Assembly: GCF_016583575.1 (NCBI RefSeq)
Contig: NZ_NRRG01000002.1
Coordinates: forward strand, 62,001-126,000
Source: Thiocystis violacea
GTDB taxonomy: Bacteria > Pseudomonadota > Gammaproteobacteria > Chromatiales > Chromatiaceae
Direction of reading: 5' to 3'
Length of the DNA stretch: 64,000 bases
Below are positions 17,819 to 29,027 of the stretch, piece after piece. The position numbers were made by a program, and so were the translations under genes. The stretch's first letter is position 1, and each line of letters begins with the position of its first letter. Below the pieces are notes generated by a model that was not told the origin of the DNA, searched no databases, and saw only the letters and a list, made by a program, of their open reading frames with translations.

Positions 17819-18787
17819 TCAGTGCGTGCGGCTGACGGCGAAATCGGCCAGCATGGCAAGGGATTCGGTCGCCGCAGACGACGGTAAGGCTTGCATGGCC
17901 TCCTTTGCCCGTGTCGCGTAGGACTGCGCGAGCTGCGTAGTATAGGCAATCGCATCCGTGGAGGCAATGGCCGCCGTCACGACGTCGATCCGGTCACGGC
18001 CGCCGTGCTCGATGGCGTCGCGCAGCAGCGCGCGCTGTTCCGCCGTGCCGACGGCCATGGCGCGAATCACGGGCAGGGTGGGCTTGCCCTCGTCCAGGTC
18101 GTCGCCGACGTTCTTGCCCAGTTCGGCGTTGTCGATGCTGTAGTCGAGCGCGTCGTCGATCAGTTGGAAGGCGATTCCGAGGCAGAGGCCGTATTCCCTG
18201 GCGGCCTCCTCGACTTCCGGTGGGGACTCGGCCAGCACGGCTCCCAGTCGGACCGCCGCCTCGAACAGGGTCGCCGTCTTGCGGGTGATGACCTCCATGT
18301 AGCGCCGCTCGTCGGTATCGGGATCGCGCTCGTTGAGAAGCTGCAAGACCTCTCCCTCGGCAATCCGGTTGGTCGCGTGCGCCAGCACCTCCATCACGCG
18401 CATGCTGCCGACGTCGACCATCATCTCGAAGGCGCGCGAATAGAGGAAATCGCCGACCAGTACGCTGGCGTCGTTACCCCAGACGACATTCGCGGTTTCG
18501 CGATTGCGGCGCAGCTCGGAGCCATCGACCACGTCGTCGTGCAGCAGGGTAGAGGTGTGGATGAATTCCACCACCGCGGCGAGGTCGATGTGACGCTCGC
18601 CGCTGTAGCCGCAGGCGCGCGCGGCGAGCAGCACGGAGAGCGGGCGCAGCCGCTTGCCGCCGCTGTTGACGATGTAGTGCCCGATCTGGTTGATCAGTAC
18701 CACGTCGGACTGGAGACGGCGCAGGATCAAGGCGTCCACGGCCTTCGAATCCTCCGCGACTGGGTATCGAATCCTGGAGAGGTCCAT
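17819..18787 (-). CDS. ispB: octaprenyl diphosphate synthase
   Basis: This 322-residue trans-prenyltransferase extends farnesyl diphosphate to the long side chain of quinones. The first Asp-rich motif is in LLHDDVVDGSELRRN and the second in QLIDDALDYS. The gene is divergent from rplU-rpmA, the classical gammaproteobacterial arrangement. Chain length is inferred from this context, not from a residue test. It supplies the substrate of UbiA, encoded at 23050-23952. Confidence 0.93.
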   Translation of the reverse strand: MDLSRIRYPVAEDSKAVDALILRRLQSDVVLINQIGHYIVNSGGKRLRPLSVLLAARACGYSGERHIDLAAVVEFIHTSTLLHDDVVDGSELRRNRETANVVWGNDASVLVGDFLYSRAFEMMVDVGSMRVMEVLAHATNRIAEGEVLQLLNERDPDTDERRYMEVITRKTATLFEAAVRLGAVLAESPPEVEEAAREYGLCLGIAFQLIDDALDYSIDNAELGKNVGDDLDEGKPTLPVIRAMAVGTAEQRALLRDAIEHGGRDRIDVVTAAIASTDAIAYTTQLAQSYATRAKEAMQALPSSAATESLAMLADFAVSRTH

Positions 18788-19046
18788 GCGTATGTCTGGG
18801 GTCTACCGATAGTGGCCGCGGATGCTAGGTTTGGGGGCGGATGACTGTCAAGCCAGGCTCCCCCGAGGTTTCAGGTCTCCAAGATTACGCAATTTGGCGG
18901 TTCTGGTCGACTCTTGCGGTGCATTGGGCCAGGTCTATCGTCCGGGTGGTGGGCGAGAGGCGCCGGAAGAGGTCGATCGGGAAGGTCGGGGGCGAGGCGC
19001 CGCGCGTCCGGGGAGTGGCCGACGCGCGGCGCGCCCGGATTCGGCG

Positions 19047-19076
19047 TTGACCTTACCTGGATTTCCTGATTAAATT
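19047..19076 (+). promoter_or_regulatory. probable sigma-70 promoter of rplU-rpmA
   Basis: TTGACC (19047-19052) and TAAATT (19071-19076) are separated by 18 bases, about 60 bases before the rplU start. The region is the only AT-rich patch in the ispB-rplU gap. Confidence 0.45.
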
Positions 19077-19138
19077 CCGCTTCTTTGTTCCGGCGCGGAG
19101 CGTCGGCCATTCCGAACACTCCTGGGGATCTTCAGAAC

Positions 19139-19453
19139 ATGTACGCGGTCATTTTAACCGGTGGAAAGCAATACCGGGTTTCCGAAGGTGACACTGTCAA
19201 GGTCGAGAAGCTTGCCGCCGAACAGGGGGCGAGCATCGATATCGATCAGGTCTTGATGGTGGCCGATGGCGACGACATCAAAGTCGGGAAGCCCTATCTC
19301 GCCGGTGGCAGAGTCACCGCGACGGTCGAGGCCCATGGCCGCGCCAAGAAGGTCAAGATCGTCAAGTTCCGTCGGCGCAAGCATTATCTGAAGCGTCAGG
19401 GCCACCGTCAGTGGTTCACGGCCCTCAAGATCACCAGCATCAGCGCCGGTTGA
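19139..19453 (+). CDS. rplU: 50S ribosomal protein L21
   Basis: The 104-residue protein starts [20 protein letters not shown] and has the C-terminal signature around [21 protein letters not shown]21 binds 23S rRNA near L20. It is followed by rpmA after 13 bases, and the pair is transcribed divergently from ispB. The in-frame extension back to 19085 has no similarity to the family. Confidence 0.97.
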   Translation: MYAVILTGGKQYRVSEGDTVKVEKLAAEQGASIDIDQVLMVADGDDIKVGKPYLAGGRVTATVEAHGRAKKVKIVKFRRRKHYLKRQGHRQWFTALKITSISAG

Positions 19454-19466
19454 GGAGTAGAGACCC

Positions 19467-19724
19467 ATGGCACATAAAAAAGCAGGCGGCAGTTCGCGCA
19501 ACGGCCGCGATTCTGAATCCAAGCGACTTGGCGTCAAGATCTTCGGCGGTCAGAAAGTGACGGCCGGCAGCATCATCGTGCGTCAGCGCGGAACCAGGTT
19601 CCACAACGGCGTCAATGTTGGCCTGGGTCGCGACCACACGCTCTTCGCGCTCGCCGATGGCGTCGTGAAATTCGTGGTCAAGGGTCCGAAGAATCGCAAA
19701 TTCGTCACTATCGATAACGCCTGA
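19467..19724 (+). CDS. rpmA: 50S ribosomal protein L27
   Basis: The 85-residue protein begins [20 protein letters not shown] and contains [19 protein letters not shown], both diagnostic for L27. Its N-terminal tail reaches the peptidyl-transferase centre. It is co-transcribed with rplU and followed by a strong terminator. Confidence 0.98.
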   Translation: MAHKKAGGSSRNGRDSESKRLGVKIFGGQKVTAGSIIVRQRGTRFHNGVNVGLGRDHTLFALADGVVKFVVKGPKNRKFVTIDNA

Positions 19725-19742
19725 TCCCGCCCTTGGCGGTGA

Positions 19743-20954
<1,212 letters not shown>

Positions 20955-20978
20955 TCTTCTTTTTGTTACAAACCTGAA

Positions 20979-22103
20979 ATGATTTCGCGAGATCGGATTC
21001 CCGGTACCCGTCGTTGGGTCGTCAAGATCGGCAGCGCGCTTCTGACCCGCGATGGTCAGGGGCTGGAGCGGGGTCTGCTGGCTCCCTGGGTCGAACAGAT
21101 GAGCGCGCGCCGCTTGGCCGGCAACGAGGTGGTGCTGGTGTCCTCCGGCGCGGTCGCGGAAGGCATGGCGCGCATGGGCTGGCACCGTCGGCCCAAGGCG
21201 CTGCACGAGCTTCAGGCGGCCGCGGCGATCGGGCAGATGGGCCTGGTGCGCGCCTATGAGGATGGCTTCCAGACGCATGGTCTGCACACCGCGCAGGTTC
21301 TGCTGACGCGCGACGATCTCGCCGATCGCGCGCGCTATCTCAATGCCCGCAGCACCTTGCGCACGCTTCTCAAGCTGGGCGTGATTCCGGTCATCAATGA
21401 GAACGACACGGTCGCGACCGATGAACTGCGTTTCGGCGACAACGACACGCTGGCGGCGCTGGTCGCCAATCTGATCGAGGCCGATCTGCTGATCCTGCTG
21501 ACCGATCAGGACGGGATCTTCGAGGAGGATCCGCGCGCCAATCCGGATGCCCGTCTGATCCTGGAGACCTGGGTCGACGACCCCCAGCTCGATCTGGTCG
21601 CTGGCGGTAGCGTGACCGGACTTGGCACCGGCGGCATGGTGACCAAGGTGCGGGCCGCGCGGCTGGCGGCGCGCTCCGGGACGCCAACCATCATCGCGCC
21701 GGGTCGTGGGGAGCGGGTGTTGAGCCGGATCGGCGCCGGCGAGCCGGTCGGAACCCTCCTGATTCCCTTTCAAGGTCCACAGGCGGCGCGCAAGCAATGG
21801 CTCGCCGGTCATCTACAGGCGCGTGGGCGGCTGGTGCTGGACGCGGGCGCGGTCAAGGCGCTGCGCGAGAAGGGGACCAGCCTGCTGGCGGTCGGCGTGA
21901 AGGCGGTGCAAGGCCGCTTCAATCGCGGCGAGGTGGTGATCTGCGTCGACGAGGCCGGGAGCGAGGTCGCCCGCGGCCTAGTCAACTATGACACCGAGGA
22001 GGCCGCGCGCATCCAGGGTCGGTCATCGTCCAGCTTCGAGTCCATTCTGGGCTATCTGGACGACGAGGAGCTCATCCATCGCGACAATCTCGTCTTGATC
22101 TGA
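20979..22103 (+). CDS. proB: glutamate 5-kinase
   Basis: The 374-residue enzyme phosphorylates glutamate in proline synthesis. The amino-acid-kinase domain starts [20 protein letters not shown] and contains [35 protein letters not shown] and [21 protein letters not shown]-terminal PUA domain occupies about residues 280-355. The gene is 24 bases from obgE and probably in the same transcript. A GC-rich 9-bp hairpin at about 22127-22150 lies after it but lacks a T run. Confidence 0.95.
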   Translation: MISRDRIPGTRRWVVKIGSALLTRDGQGLERGLLAPWVEQMSARRLAGNEVVLVSSGAVAEGMARMGWHRRPKALHELQAAAAIGQMGLVRAYEDGFQTHGLHTAQVLLTRDDLADRARYLNARSTLRTLLKLGVIPVINENDTVATDELRFGDNDTLAALVANLIEADLLILLTDQDGIFEEDPRANPDARLILETWVDDPQLDLVAGGSVTGLGTGGMVTKVRAARLAARSGTPTIIAPGRGERVLSRIGAGEPVGTLLIPFQGPQAARKQWLAGHLQARGRLVLDAGAVKALREKGTSLLAVGVKAVQGRFNRGEVVICVDEAGSEVARGLVNYDTEEAARIQGRSSSSFESILGYLDDEELIHRDNLVLI

Positions 22104-22167
22104 GGCCGATCGATCCTCGGACTCCCGGCCCGAGCCGTCTCTCGGGCCGGACGGGGCATTCGCCCAT

Positions 22168-22830
22168 AGGCGCCAACTTAAGCAACTATTTGATTTAATA
22201 GGGTATTCAGGAGTGCTATGACGGCGACCGGGAGGGTTTGCAAGCGGCGGCGGCGCGGGCGTTCCGCGATGACCTCCAGGCACGCCGCCCAGCGATCCGG
22301 GCGCCAGCGGTGGACTTCGAGAATCCAGGCATCGACCTGGCGGCGGGCGAGCGCCACCAGGCGCCAGGGGGTGACCCGGCGGGGTTGGTCCAGACGGTCC
22401 CAATCCAACGGACTCTGGCGCTGAATGTGTCGTTCGATCACCAACGCATACAGCCACTTGCCGAGAATCCAGACGGAGCCCAACACACTGTTCCGCTGGG
22501 TGCGTAAGTGGTCCAGGTCGAGTAGACTTTTCAGCCGCTTGAACATCAACTCCACTTGCCAGCGGCAACGATAAAATGCCAATACGGCGGGACCATCCAC
22601 GGCCTCCGGCGGCACGGCGGTGAACACCATCATCCAGCCCGTCAGGAAGAGGGTCGCCGCGCTCGGCGTCCAGCCCTTGCGCTTGGCGACCTTGCGGCAG
22701 CGCTGATGCGCCGCGGCGGCAGCGGCCGGTGGCAAGCGCACGGCGTGTAGCCAGCCCGGTCCGCTCGTCTGCTGGGCGCGCAGCCACACGGGCACCGTCA
22801 CCGGGTAGGGCTCTAGACATGGCGCCTACA
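22168..22830 (-). mobile_element. IS4-type element with internal deletion
   Basis: Both ends show the inverted sequence TAGGCGCCA (22168-22176, and its complement at the right end near 22820-22828). Between them lies only the C-terminal half of a DDE transposase, read leftward from about 22816 to 22178. The YREK signature is intact (YRCRWQVELMFKRLK: Y, R at +3, E at +7, K at +14). The N-terminal part with the first two Asp residues is absent, so the element joins its right end directly to the middle of the gene. It could still be moved by a related transposase acting on the ends. Confidence 0.75.
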
Positions 22831-23049
22831 CGGAGCGCCCAAAATCATATCGATTGATAAAAAATCCGATGACAATATAGCCATCGTATTAATCATCCAG
22901 ACGTTTACTGGACAAAAAATGGATCTCTAACGAAGCATTGATTTTAGCCGATAATCCACGTCTGAAGCACTACCCGAATCCGCACGCCGAAATCCTCCCG
23001 GAGGAGGCGCCAGCGGGGCCTGTCTCATGAGACGACCGCCGGCCTCGAT

Positions 23050-23952
23050 TCACGCTAGGGCATAGTCCAGCACTAGCCCGAGAAAGACCGCCAGGCCGAG
23101 ATAGTTGTTGTTCAGGAACGCCTGAAAGCAGCCTGACGGGTCTCGATTGCGGATCAGGTACTGTTGATAGACCGCGAACGCGGCGGCGACGGCCAGGCCC
23201 GCGTCATAGACGGGACCACGCCCCGTCTCTTGCCCGATCCAGAGCAAGAGCCCAAGCATGACCAACTGCAAGCCACCCACGATCGCCCGATCCCAGCGTC
23301 CGAACAGGATCGCCGTCGACTTGATGCCGATCCCGAGGTCATCCTCGCGGTCGACCATGGCGTACTGGGTGTCGTAGATCAGCGCCCAGATCAGGGTCGC
23401 GATGAAGAGCACCCAGGCATGACCGGGAATCGAGCTGGTGACGGCCATGAAGGCCATGGGGATGGCCCAGCCGAAGGCGGCCCCGAGAAAGAGCTGCGGA
23501 ACATGGGTGAAGCGCTTCATGAAGGGATAGATCAGGGTCAGCAGCAGGGCCACCACGGAGAGCGCCACCGTCGACCAGTTCAACTGGAGCACCAGTCCGA
23601 AGGCCATGAGGCTGAGCACCAGGAAGACGCCCACCGCCTCCGCGGGCCTGACCTGCCCGGTCGCCAGTGGACGCTGATTGGTCCGGGCCACATGGCCATC
23701 GAAATCGCGGTCGGCGTAATCGTTGATCGCGCAGCCGGCCGAACGCATCAAGACCACGCCAAGCACGAAGATGAGCACCACCCGCCAGGGCGGCTGACCC
23801 TCGCCCGCCAGCCAGAGCGCCCACAACGCCGGCCACATCAGCAGGAAGATGCCGATGGGGCGATGCAACCTCACCAGCAGGTAATAGTGGAACAGGCGAT
23901 CACGCCAGGTCGCTGGCGGCGGATAGGAGACTTTCAGCTCGGGCAGGCTCAT
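23050..23952 (-). CDS. ubiA: 4-hydroxybenzoate octaprenyltransferase
   Basis: The 300-residue membrane prenyltransferase attaches the polyprenyl tail to 4-hydroxybenzoate in ubiquinone synthesis. The two Asp-rich motifs are NDYADRDFDGHVARTNQRPL and DTQYAMVDREDDLGIGIKST. About eight or nine hydrophobic segments follow. The ATG at 23950-23952 was chosen because the family sequence starts there; the longer frame runs into the neighbouring HupE-like gene out of phase. Its prenyl substrate is made by IspB. Confidence 0.95.
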   Translation of the reverse strand: MSLPELKVSYPPPATWRDRLFHYYLLVRLHRPIGIFLLMWPALWALWLAGEGQPPWRVVLIFVLGVVLMRSAGCAINDYADRDFDGHVARTNQRPLATGQVRPAEAVGVFLVLSLMAFGLVLQLNWSTVALSVVALLLTLIYPFMKRFTHVPQLFLGAAFGWAIPMAFMAVTSSIPGHAWVLFIATLIWALIYDTQYAMVDREDDLGIGIKSTAILFGRWDRAIVGGLQLVMLGLLLWIGQETGRGPVYDAGLAVAAAFAVYQQYLIRNRDPSGCFQAFLNNNYLGLAVFLGLVLDYALA

Positions 23953-24052
23953 GTCGCGGGTCTGACTCGGATGGACGGATGTTCGCGCGGGTCGATGCCG
24001 GGGATTATGGCATAGGGGCCATTGGGCGTGGTCGTCGAGGATCCCCGGCCGT

Positions 24053-25048
24053 TCAGAGCATCGCCACCGTGCGTTCAGCCACCCAGAAAACCGCCAGCGA
24101 ACCAATGACGTAGGCGGGGAGGCGCGCGACGGCGTCCGGCCAGCGCAAAGGAATCCGGCGCAGACCGGCCCTGACCGCCAGGATCGCCGCCACGCACAGC
24201 AGCTGTCCAAGCTCGATGCCGAGGTTGAACCCGAACAGCGCCAGCGCCGCCGCGTCCCCCGGCACCCCGACCTCGGCCAGCGCGCCCGCGAAACCGAGCC
24301 CGTGCAGCAATCCGAAGGTGAAGGCCATCGCCCAGGGGAAGCGCTGGATCCAGGTCTCGCGCCCGCCCCCGGCCAGCTCCGCGGCAAGGATGAGGATGGT
24401 CAAGGCAATCAAGACCTCGATCGGCCCCGGGGGAAGGGCCACGACGCCGAGCACGGCGAGGGCGAGCGTGACGCTGTGTCCGGCCGTGAAGGCGGTGACG
24501 GTCCAGACCAGTCGCCGCCAGCCGCGCACCAGCAGCACCAGCCCGAGCACGAAGAGGAGGTGATCGGATCCGCTCAGGATGTGCTCGAAGCCCAGCTCGA
24601 GATAGTCGCGCGGCACGTCGAATCGACCGGAGCGTTCGGGAATGGTCAGCGCGGGGGCATCGGCGCGCAGAACCGTCTGAATCAGCCGCCCGTCCGCCAG
24701 GTGCAGACGCAGCAGGGCATCGGTCTGGCGTTCGCCCAGGCCGGCGACGCCGATGCCCTGGCCCGCCAGTCCACCCGCGCCGCACTGGGCGCGCCAACGC
24801 TGCGTCACCCGCGCGCCGGTTTGGGTGAGCGAGGGCTCGGACAGCGACCGGCAGGCATCGGGGAGGACGACCTTTAGCGGGGAGTCACCGGTTCGCGACA
24901 GCGGCCAGCGCCACAGCACCTCAAGCGCGCCCGTCGGTGACTCCTGGATCTCCAACAGCGCCGGGTCGAGTGGATGCGCGAGGACGGGCGAAGCCGCGCC
25001 CAGAACCCCGGCAAGGATCGTCCAGAGGAACCCGCGCCAGGCGGTCAT
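24053..25048 (-). CDS. HupE/UreJ-like membrane protein
   Basis: The 331-residue protein has an export signal, a periplasmic N-terminal domain of about 130 residues (starting AHPLDPALLEIQ) and a C-terminal membrane domain of about six helices. The membrane domain carries the His-rich blocks typical of the HupE/UreJ_2 family: FEHILSGSDHLLFVLGLVLL, FTAGHSVTLALA and GLLHGLGFAGALAEVG. Family members have been linked to nickel or cobalt uptake, but no hydrogenase or urease gene is nearby. Its start overlaps the stop of the PpiC-type gene by four bases. Confidence 0.82.
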   Translation of the reverse strand: MTAWRGFLWTILAGVLGAASPVLAHPLDPALLEIQESPTGALEVLWRWPLSRTGDSPLKVVLPDACRSLSEPSLTQTGARVTQRWRAQCGAGGLAGQGIGVAGLGERQTDALLRLHLADGRLIQTVLRADAPALTIPERSGRFDVPRDYLELGFEHILSGSDHLLFVLGLVLLVRGWRRLVWTVTAFTAGHSVTLALAVLGVVALPPGPIEVLIALTILILAAELAGGGRETWIQRFPWAMAFTFGLLHGLGFAGALAEVGVPGDAAALALFGFNLGIELGQLLCVAAILAVRAGLRRIPLRWPDAVARLPAYVIGSLAVFWVAERTVAML

Positions 25049-26064
25049 CGCGGCCGCGACGCCAGCGTCGCGGCCGGCCGGGAGAGATCGTCGGGCTCGT
25101 CGATGCGAATCTCATATCGCTTGCGCAACCGCTCCATGCCCCTCGCCAAACGCGCCGCCGCCTGTTCCTTCAATACGCCTTCCGTGACCGTCCGCCGAAC
25201 CGACGCAAGTTCCGGCGGACGTGGCGCGCTCTTCTCCTCGACCCAGACGAGATGCCGTCCATAGGGCGAGGCGATGGGGTTCGACCAGGCACCGAGCGGC
25301 AGGGCGAAGACCTGTTCGGCGAAGGACTTGCCGAACCGCGCCGTGAGGCGGCCTTGGGAATAGGCGCGCATCCGCGACCCCAGCAGGAACGGATCCGAGG
25401 ACACCAGCGCGGCGGACGCGGACGGGGACATCGAGCGCACCCGCGCGAGCGCCTCCAGCGCGTCCGGCCCGAGATCCGCGCCGCGCGCGCTCGCGCTGAA
25501 GAAGAGATGCGAGAAGGTCAGCTCGGCCGGCGACTCGAAGCGGTCGCGGTGTCGGTCGAGATAGTCCAGCAGATCCGTCTCGCTCGGTGGAGGCGCCATC
25601 GGATCGTGCGCCAGAACCAGGCGCATCTTCTCGATCAGCAGGCGGCGGATCACGATATCGTCGTCGAGCCCGAGCGCCAGGGCCTCGCGCACCAGTTCGT
25701 CGGGATCGCGCCCGGGTCGATCGCTCAGGGCACTCATCTTCTCGACGAGCCGCCGGCGCACGCTGCCATCCTCGAAGTCGAGCGCGAGCACCCGCGCCTC
25801 GCGATAGAGCAACTCATCATCGATGGTTCTCGCGATCAGGGCCGAGGTCTGTTCCGGGGTCGGCCAGGCGCCCCAACGGCGCGCGAAGTCCGCTTGCAGC
25901 GCCTGGCGGCGCTCCGCCGAGACCAGGATCGGCTCGCGCTCGACGGTCGGCCGCTCGGGTTCGGACGGCGTCAACAGCAGGCTCGCGCCATAGAGGGCGA
26001 TCCCGATCAGGGTGAAGTGCGCGACCGGATGCCGGAGCCAGCCCCACCTCATGGAGACATTCAC
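25045..26064 (-). CDS. membrane-anchored PpiC/parvulin-type peptidyl-prolyl isomerase
   Basis: The 339-residue protein has one N-terminal membrane anchor (HFTLIGIALYGASLLL), a helical SurA-N-like region, and a parvulin-like domain at about residues 170-290. Recognisable parts include ELTFSHLFFSASARG, DPFLLG, FGKSFAEQVFALPLGAWSNP and SPYGRHLVWVEEK. It probably helps fold exported partners. It sits between the DUF3604 and HupE-like genes with ATGA overlaps at both sides, so its client may be one of them. Catalytic competence cannot be judged from sequence alone. Confidence 0.8.
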   Translation of the reverse strand: MNVSMRWGWLRHPVAHFTLIGIALYGASLLLTPSEPERPTVEREPILVSAERRQALQADFARRWGAWPTPEQTSALIARTIDDELLYREARVLALDFEDGSVRRRLVEKMSALSDRPGRDPDELVREALALGLDDDIVIRRLLIEKMRLVLAHDPMAPPPSETDLLDYLDRHRDRFESPAELTFSHLFFSASARGADLGPDALEALARVRSMSPSASAALVSSDPFLLGSRMRAYSQGRLTARFGKSFAEQVFALPLGAWSNPIASPYGRHLVWVEEKSAPRPPELASVRRTVTEGVLKEQAAARLARGMERLRKRYEIRIDEPDDLSRPAATLASRPR

Positions 26065-28604
26065 TCGGCGGCGACCTCGCCTCTAAACCCCGACCGTGGG
26101 GGAGGGACGAAACCGGACGGAGGCGCCCCAGCCGGGGTGTACCAGATCGGCGAGGTCCAGGCGCGCTGCTGCACGGTGCGCGGCACGAGGCCGCTGCAAC
26201 ACTGGCTGTACTCGTATTCCTCGTACGTGTCCGGAAGGGTGCAGACCCCGCCACCGCATTCGGCATCGCCGCCGCAGCCTTGACCGTCGAACGCCGGATC
26301 CTGGCCGCGACAGACACCCATCGGCCTGTCGCAGTCGACGCCGCGGGCGTTGCAGTAATACTGAGTCCAGCGGCAGCTCGGGTTTTCAAGGACGCGCACG
26401 TAATAGAAGGCGTGCTGGGAGGGATCGAAGCTCGGGTCCGTCCAGAGGGTGCAGAAGTCCGTCATGCCGCCACCCTTCGGCTGGCAGGTACGCAGGTCGA
26501 CCCGGCTCTCCGGGGCTGGCTCATCGGCCTCGCCAGCGACCTCGTAGACCGCTTCATGGGTTTGACCCGCAGCGTCCACCCAGCCCTTGACGATCTGCGC
26601 CCGTTGCAGCGGTGTGCCGGGATGGCCCGACCAGCCGGGGTCCATGAGCGCGCTGATGGCGATACGCGGGGCCTGGCCGCCACCCGTGCCATGCAGGGTG
26701 CCGCCCATGGGCACGCCGTTGGCGTACCCGCGTTCGGCGAAGCCGCCGCGCTTGCAGATGTTCCTCGGCAGTCCGAAGCCGCCGAAGACGCGCACGATCG
26801 GACGGGTACCGCTGGTGGCATAGGTTTCGCGGTTCTTGAGGGCGGTGAAGATGGCGTCGCGCGAATTCTCCTCGGCCCAGACGACGGCCAGGCCGCCGGC
26901 GTTGGTTTCGAGGCCGAGGAAAAAGCGTTCGTTCAGGGCCTCGGCGGAGGTGGCGAAGCTCTGGATGCCGTGCGCGCCGCTCTTCGCATATTGCTGGGCG
27001 TCAGTCTGTCCGGGCGTGCCGTTGTGGTTGTCGAGGGCGCCGACGAAGCCGAGCTTGAAGGGATTGACCCCGTTCTCGGCGGCGTAGGCAAGGCCGTTCT
27101 GGAGCGTGTTGCGCACATAACCGCGCGGCGGAATGCTGTCGGTGGTCTGCATGGCGTCGGTGAGGTAACCGTCCGCCGATCCGCCCAGCCGCGCCCAGCC
27201 CTGGTTCTCGAAGTCGCACAGCTCGTCCGGCGGATTCGTCCAGGCCATCCCGGTCCTGGCGTTGTAGCGGCATTCCGATTGACCCTTGATCTGCGTGATC
27301 TCGACCAGCGGCTCCAGTTGATGCCGCAGTCGCGCCTCCGTCAGCCCGTCGGACGTAGTGTCAGGGAGGATGAAGAGACTGCCCCGGCTCATGTTCGGAT
27401 TGTGCGGGATGGTCAGGACATCGCAGCGGGGTTTCGCCGGATTGTCGATGCAGTCGTCCTTCAACGCCTGGAGCATGGCCGCGGGGGAGGCGACCGGCCA
27501 GCCCGGTGTCGATGTACAGGCCGCGCCAAAGCCGCATCCGAGCGGACGCTCGATGTTGCTGATCGGCTGGTCGAGCACCTCGTCGTTGCGGAAGATCACG
27601 TTGCGATGCAGGTTGTCGGCACCGGAGCTGCCGGTGAAATTCATGAGGCAGGCCGCGCCGCTCGGACAATCGGCGGATGGCGTCGCGGTGTCGGGTACGT
27701 CAGGGGTTCTGTTGCTCTGGGCGGCATCCCAGCAGGGCAACGCCGAAACGTCCGCGCAGCGGCCGTTGGCGGCCATCGCCGTGTATTCGTAGGCGACGAA
27801 CGACGTAAAGGTGCAGGCGGAGGTCCGATCGTAAGCCTCCTCCGCGTCGGCGCGAATCCGGTCCCAGACCAACTCGGCCTGGCGTGCGCAGAGCGACCCG
27901 TCCGGGCCGCAGAACGGCGGGCGTGACGGGTTCTGGCTGACGTTTTCGAATCCGGCCATGGCGCTGGCCACGGCCCCCTGGCGAAGGCGCGAGAATTCAT
28001 CGCGGGCGGCAAGGCAGGTGGCGCTGTCATAGCCATTCGGCCGGCACAGGCTGTCCGAGAAACACTGTTGTCCAGTGACGACCGGATTGCAGTCGCTGTC
28101 GCTCGTACAGGTCTGGGTGGCCTCGAAGGTGCAGATGTTCGACTCGCCGAACTGCTCCGCGTGGTCGGTGATCGCCGCGAAGTCGAGGGCGCGCCCCTCG
28201 GGGAACTGGATGGTGCGGGTGGCCATGAACTGGCAGTGCTCGCCGGGCAGACAGTAGGGATGCTCGGTCGCCAGCGTCGGCCGGCTGGCCGGCGGAATGT
28301 CCTCGGCGGTGCGCGTGTCCGCCCAGGGCGGCAGGCCGACCCGCCCACCCTTGGCATACCAATAGGCATCCGCCGGGGTGTTGCGCGTGTCCAGCGCCAC
28401 GGAATCGAAGGAATAGGCCGTGTGCAGATGGGTTTCGCCAAAGAAGGGTTGCTTGGTGGGCACGAAACTCGCGCACGGCTCACGCTCCTCGGTGCGCTCG
28501 AACGGCGGATGCCCGCCCGCCGGGCCGGCCCAGGCGGCTCCAATCGGCGCCAGCACGGCCAGCAGCAGCCCCAGGGCGCGGGTCTTGAGCGACCTTGATC
28601 TCAT
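26061..28604 (-). CDS. exported DUF3604 protein (PHP-like metal-dependent hydrolase)
   Basis: The start at 28602-28604 has a strong GAGGAGG ribosome-binding site and gives 847 residues with a signal peptide (ALGLLLAVLAPIGAAWA). The DUF3604 core begins FFGETHLHTAYSFDSVALDT and includes DFAAITDHAEQFGES and LTIPHNPNMS, whose His and Asp residues resemble a PHP-type metal centre. Two Cys-rich inserts, around residues 155-185 and near the C-terminus (for example CGGDAECGGGVCTLPD), suggest disulfides. It heads a three-gene operon with the PPIase and HupE-like genes. The substrate is unknown. Confidence 0.85.
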   Translation of the reverse strand: MRSRSLKTRALGLLLAVLAPIGAAWAGPAGGHPPFERTEEREPCASFVPTKQPFFGETHLHTAYSFDSVALDTRNTPADAYWYAKGGRVGLPPWADTRTAEDIPPASRPTLATEHPYCLPGEHCQFMATRTIQFPEGRALDFAAITDHAEQFGESNICTFEATQTCTSDSDCNPVVTGQQCFSDSLCRPNGYDSATCLAARDEFSRLRQGAVASAMAGFENVSQNPSRPPFCGPDGSLCARQAELVWDRIRADAEEAYDRTSACTFTSFVAYEYTAMAANGRCADVSALPCWDAAQSNRTPDVPDTATPSADCPSGAACLMNFTGSSGADNLHRNVIFRNDEVLDQPISNIERPLGCGFGAACTSTPGWPVASPAAMLQALKDDCIDNPAKPRCDVLTIPHNPNMSRGSLFILPDTTSDGLTEARLRHQLEPLVEITQIKGQSECRYNARTGMAWTNPPDELCDFENQGWARLGGSADGYLTDAMQTTDSIPPRGYVRNTLQNGLAYAAENGVNPFKLGFVGALDNHNGTPGQTDAQQYAKSGAHGIQSFATSAEALNERFFLGLETNAGGLAVVWAEENSRDAIFTALKNRETYATSGTRPIVRVFGGFGLPRNICKRGGFAERGYANGVPMGGTLHGTGGGQAPRIAISALMDPGWSGHPGTPLQRAQIVKGWVDAAGQTHEAVYEVAGEADEPAPESRVDLRTCQPKGGGMTDFCTLWTDPSFDPSQHAFYYVRVLENPSCRWTQYYCNARGVDCDRPMGVCRGQDPAFDGQGCGGDAECGGGVCTLPDTYEEYEYSQCCSGLVPRTVQQRAWTSPIWYTPAGAPPSGFVPPPRSGFRGEVAAE

Positions 28605-29027
28605 CGAAGCCGACCTCCTCGTTTGGTTTTCGCAACCGAAACAATCATCGGCCGCGCCGAGAAGGCGCGCTCGCCGCCGTCCAGCCACATCCCGTTGCTC
28701 CGAACTCCTGTTCGGAGTGGCGCAAGTATAGTCTCGTATCCGACTATTCTTCTGCGTTTATCCGGTCCAAGGTCGGCGACCAGGTTTCGCGAACCGACGA
28801 GTGGGGTCGACCGGCCATTTGTTTCAAGCGAGATCGCCGCCATTTAATTGGCGCAACTGGCTGATCGACTCTGACTCAGGCACCGCCTCCTCTCGCTCTC
28901 GGCGGTCCTGTCCAGGCTCAGGGCACCCTTCCTCGCGCTGAAAAACTACAATCGTTCATGAGTGATCCACGGCTGTCCGTCGAGCGCGACAGGCCAAACC
29001 GCAAGTCATCACCATCAAGAAACCACC
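28605..29027. other. divergent intergenic region before the hybrid kinase gene
   Basis: This 423-bp region separates the leftward DUF3604 operon from the rightward kinase gene and must hold both promoters. Short open frames on both strands lack ribosome-binding sites and protein-like composition. The kinase frame extends back to 28962, but PAS similarity only starts after 29028. Confidence 0.4.

Noticed and set aside
22160-22842. CGCCCA as a target-site duplication of the IS4-type element
   Set aside because: The two copies are not symmetrically placed relative to the inverted ends, so the match may be chance.
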